Below are positions 61,128-64,000 of a DNA stretch of 64,000 nucleotides, in pieces; the stretch's first letter is position 1, and each line of letters opens with the position of its first letter. Below the pieces are notes generated by a model. It was not told the origin of the DNA, searched no databases, and saw only the letters and a program-made list of their open reading frames with translations. Origin of the DNA: Lates calcarifer (lineage: Eukaryota; Chordata; Actinopteri; Centropomidae); the NCBI RefSeq assembly GCF_001640805.2, contig NC_066848.1:12944592-13008591 (forward strand), written 5' to 3'. The position numbers were made by a program, and so were the translations under genes.

Positions 61128-64000
61128 GTTTTAAACACAGTTGGTCTCTAAGCTTGTTTCATTTTATCAGGCTGAGTGGGTGTGTATCCTCCGAAGAATT
61201 ATATTATTAAACATATTAGAAATGTTGTGATATGAATAAAAATTCTCTGAAAGCAAAAAGGTCAAGATTGTGGTAGTATTTTTCCTCCTGAATCTTCACC
61301 CACGACTGTCATCAGAAGCACCCAAAGTTTGCAGATTTGTCTGCATTTTGTGTTTGGTACACAGGCAGCATATGGTTTTCAGCGTATGACAGCTTCATTT
61401 AGATTTTACTGAATACAGGCATCGATGGTCAGCAAAGTAACTATTGAGCCTCTTCATAAATGCTGCACCACTCTCTGGGGCATGTGTTCGTGAGCAAGCG
61501 TGTGAACGCATCCGCGAGACGAGGGCGTTTATCTCTCTAAAGACAGCAGAGTTCGTGCAGCTTGAGGGGAAATCAGTGGGCAACACCACTGATGAGAAGG
61601 TACTTGTGTGTGGGCGTGTGCACTTCCACTTCAGCCATTCAGGCACCGCGGTCAGAGGCTGAGTGCTCACACCACCTAGTGGCATCAAGGCCTTGTATCG
61701 CTTTGCCCTCAGAGGAAACACAGCAGGAAGATAAAAAGACAAACAGAACAAAAAATGTTTACACCTGTATACTAATCACCCGTTCAATCTTTCCATTCGC
61801 AACAAAGCAAGCGAGAGATTAAAACATAAACAAGATCATTTTTGCTGGAGTAACAACACAGCAGAAACTAAAAGACAGCATGAGAACGCTATGAGAGTAA
61901 AATAGCATGTGCACAAGAGAGAGGCAAGACTGAGAAGACAAATGAACAGAGCCAGAAAAAAAGTGGCCAGAGAGCGAGGGAGATAAAAGGATGGATGCTA
62001 AGGGAAGCTACAAAATTCCGTTGTAGTCCCCCCCCCCCCCCCCCCCCCCCAAGGCTGTGCAGCTTCACTCACATGCTTTTGATTGACAGGTGGAAAACGC
62101 TGATCCCCCTGCACTCTGCATGTTTTTCCCTCATTCTTCCCTCTGCCTCCCCACTCACATATTCTATCAGTGGAGGACATCCTATCAATTTGTCATCCTA
62201 TGGAAATGCTGCCTTTTTCTGCATGTTTGTTCTAATCTAGTTCCTTGCCACTGATCATTACGGGGGGGGCGTGCGTGCGTGCGCTCTCTCTGCCTTTGAC
62301 TCCCTACAACTGAAGAACTGTCATGTATAATGTATAGACGCAGATGAAAGGCAGAGGTGCCTGTCATCTACATGTAAGATTCCTGCTCTCTGGAATTTCA
62401 ATCTGCGCCATTGCATGTGTTTGCCCATGTATTTGTATGTTGAGCATTGAGACATAAAAGACATAATTAAATGCTATTTGTGCACTGTTTACTCCATTTT
62501 GTAAATTCCTGACGCTTCAGATTTAAAGCCTGCATTTGTCCCCGCTTGTTGTATCATAGTTGACACAGCTGTCGCTTGCGTGGAATCAGTGTTGCCAGAT
62601 AGTATTTCACTACATTCCCCAGGCTCCCCAAGCTATTTGTAAGTTTGACTCTCGGATAGCAACTGCAACAAGAATCTTTTGTTTCCATTATGCAGCAGTC
62701 AGTCAAACTGAGGGGCCGTGTCCACAAACTGTCACCGCTGAGTGCTGTTAAGTATACCGACCACGCTCTGGACTCTCACTCTATCCCAGCCAGTTTGTCA
62801 GGGAGGAGGGAGAAACACACACACACACATTTGTCACCGCACACAGTCACTTACAGCCTTGTAGGGTTACAGGCACAGAAACAAACTAGAATACAAAGTT
62901 AAGCATTCAGCTGCTGCTACACGCATGAATAACAAAAAGAAACTACCACCACTTCCACTTACAGCTCTGGAAATGAAAGAAAGCATTCCTGTTGTTCAAA
63001 CAATTCAAGGAAGAAAACACATGGGGAGTATACTCAAAGTAGCAACTTTTTTTTCCATTTTGAGATACAACTATTTACATGTAACCAAAGACAATGTCCT
63101 TGAAACGGTACAAACTATTTTTTTTCTCATCCTGCAATTTTTGTTTTTCCAAATGACAACTCAGAAATATTGTATAAAATAAAAATATCAGCTTCAGGGA
63201 AAAAAGTAGTCTAAGCATTTTAAATGTCCATTAACTGCTATGTACAGGAGTATTTACATTCAGACCAGAATTTGCAAAGTAATAAAACAGTAAACAGTTG
63301 CAGTTGTGTTCACTGCAGCCCTACAAACCAGATAAACCTAATCTGCTTATACAGGTATGGCTGTCATTCAAATCAGTGATCGTACATGTGAGCAGTACAA
63401 GACGGAGGCGTTTTGAAGGTTCAGGTGCATCATCACAGGTAAAATGACACCACAAAAAGAATAAATAAATGGGAGCTTAATACATGTTGTCCAATGCTGA
63501 CACACAATGATACAATGAGTACAATGAGAGTAAAAACATGAAGCTACACGTGGCTGGACATACAGAGACATGAAACCATCAGGAAAATTCCCCACATAGA
63601 CTAACATGAGCATAAAAATGACTTTTCCCATTTTATTAAATGCAGCAGGCTTAGTTGAAATTTCATGTGGTTTAAAGCCAAAACCATCATTCACTCAAGT
63701 CTGTCATTACACATGTACTATGTCCAACCACTGAGCTGTGTCACATGGGGTATATTATAATGAAATATGATGTGAAACTTTAGACACTAATGGCATCTCA
63801 CGAGGTAAAGACTTTGCATTTACAAGGGAGGAGAAAGCTTTAAATTAAATAAATTTAAAAAAAATTAACTTCATTGCAAATTCAAAAGGAATCACAACTA
63901 TCAGGTTTTTTTGAGTAATTCATCACAGCTATTATACTTGTGACGTTAAATGCATAATGTAATTACATACTGCTGAATTAATTGAAATTTAAATAATCTA
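61128..64000. other. Intergenic stretch to the right edge
   Basis: Contains a C homopolymer (62028-62050), a CpG-containing segment (61470-61680) with opposing short frames, and AT-rich unique sequence from about 62900. The plus-strand AATAAA-type signal near 63179 and TTTATT on the minus side near 63631 are not tied to any recognised gene, so a 3' UTR of the neighbouring gene entering from the right is possible but unsupported. Confidence 0.45.
62028..62050. repeat. (C)23 homopolymer
   Basis: An uninterrupted C run, unusually long for C, read directly. It could be partly a sequencing or assembly effect. Confidence 0.9.

Noticed and set aside
1..64000. CRISPR array, operon, phage or bacterial mobile element
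   Set aside because: Spliced exons, SINEs, LINEs and dinucleotide repeats show vertebrate nuclear DNA; no regularly spaced direct repeats were seen.

Overview
The window is vertebrate nuclear DNA, almost certainly from a ray-finned fish and probably a percomorph teleost. The base composition is AT-rich. There are many CA/GT microsatellites and decayed copies of dispersed repeats that I recognise from fish genomes (tRNA-derived SINEs, an RTE-type LINE, L2-type LINEs, short inverted-repeat elements). The only protein-coding exons I can support are spliced eukaryotic exons. No operons, bacterial genes, CRISPR arrays, rRNA genes or intact tRNA genes were seen.

Region 1 (1-5640) is the 5' end of a grid1 orthologue (glutamate receptor delta-1, GluD1) on the minus strand. 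Exon 1 (4432-4510) carries the start codon, a signal peptide and the first mature residues. Exon 2 (2599-2754) carries the start of the amino-terminal domain. Both introns are phase 1 with GT/AG ends, and intron 1 is only about 1.7 kb. Intron 2 runs off the left edge, so nearly all of the receptor lies outside the window. The flank at 4511-5640 is CpG-enriched, contains G-rich tracts and a CACGTG site, and is the likely 5' UTR and promoter.

Region 2 (about 5.6-64 kb) is upstream of grid1. I find no exon there that I can assign to a known gene. It holds a graveyard of transposable elements: L2-type LINE fragments (12.3 kb, 35.5 kb), an internally deleted RTE-type LINE (14.8 kb), several tRNA-derived SINE copies (21.5, 23.4, 25.1, 48.4 kb), two copies of a short element with inverted ends and TTAGGG-rich or degenerate interior (17.1, 33.8 kb), a five-copy unnamed repeat in both orientations (26.6, 28.2, 30.2, 48.0, 56.4 kb), an inverted-repeat element with about 77-bp arms that may be a Penelope-like remnant (53.8 kb), and other fish repeats (36.1, 37.7, 41.6, 51.8, 52.4, 55.7, 60.5 kb). 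Between these are long unique stretches. Some look like candidate conserved non-coding elements with clustered TAATTA-type sites (about 11.5, 42.8, 47.7 and 49.7 kb), but conservation cannot be tested here.

I did not find a convincing novel system. The observations most worth checking are the inverted-repeat element with hammerhead-like motifs at 53.8-54.2 kb, the inverted-end repeat containing telomere-like units, the overlapping upstream ORF and possible 5' UTR splice site of grid1, and the candidate enhancers in the gene-poor flank. Repeat-family assignments rest partly on remembered family sequences and partly on similarity between copies seen inside this window; each entry says which.
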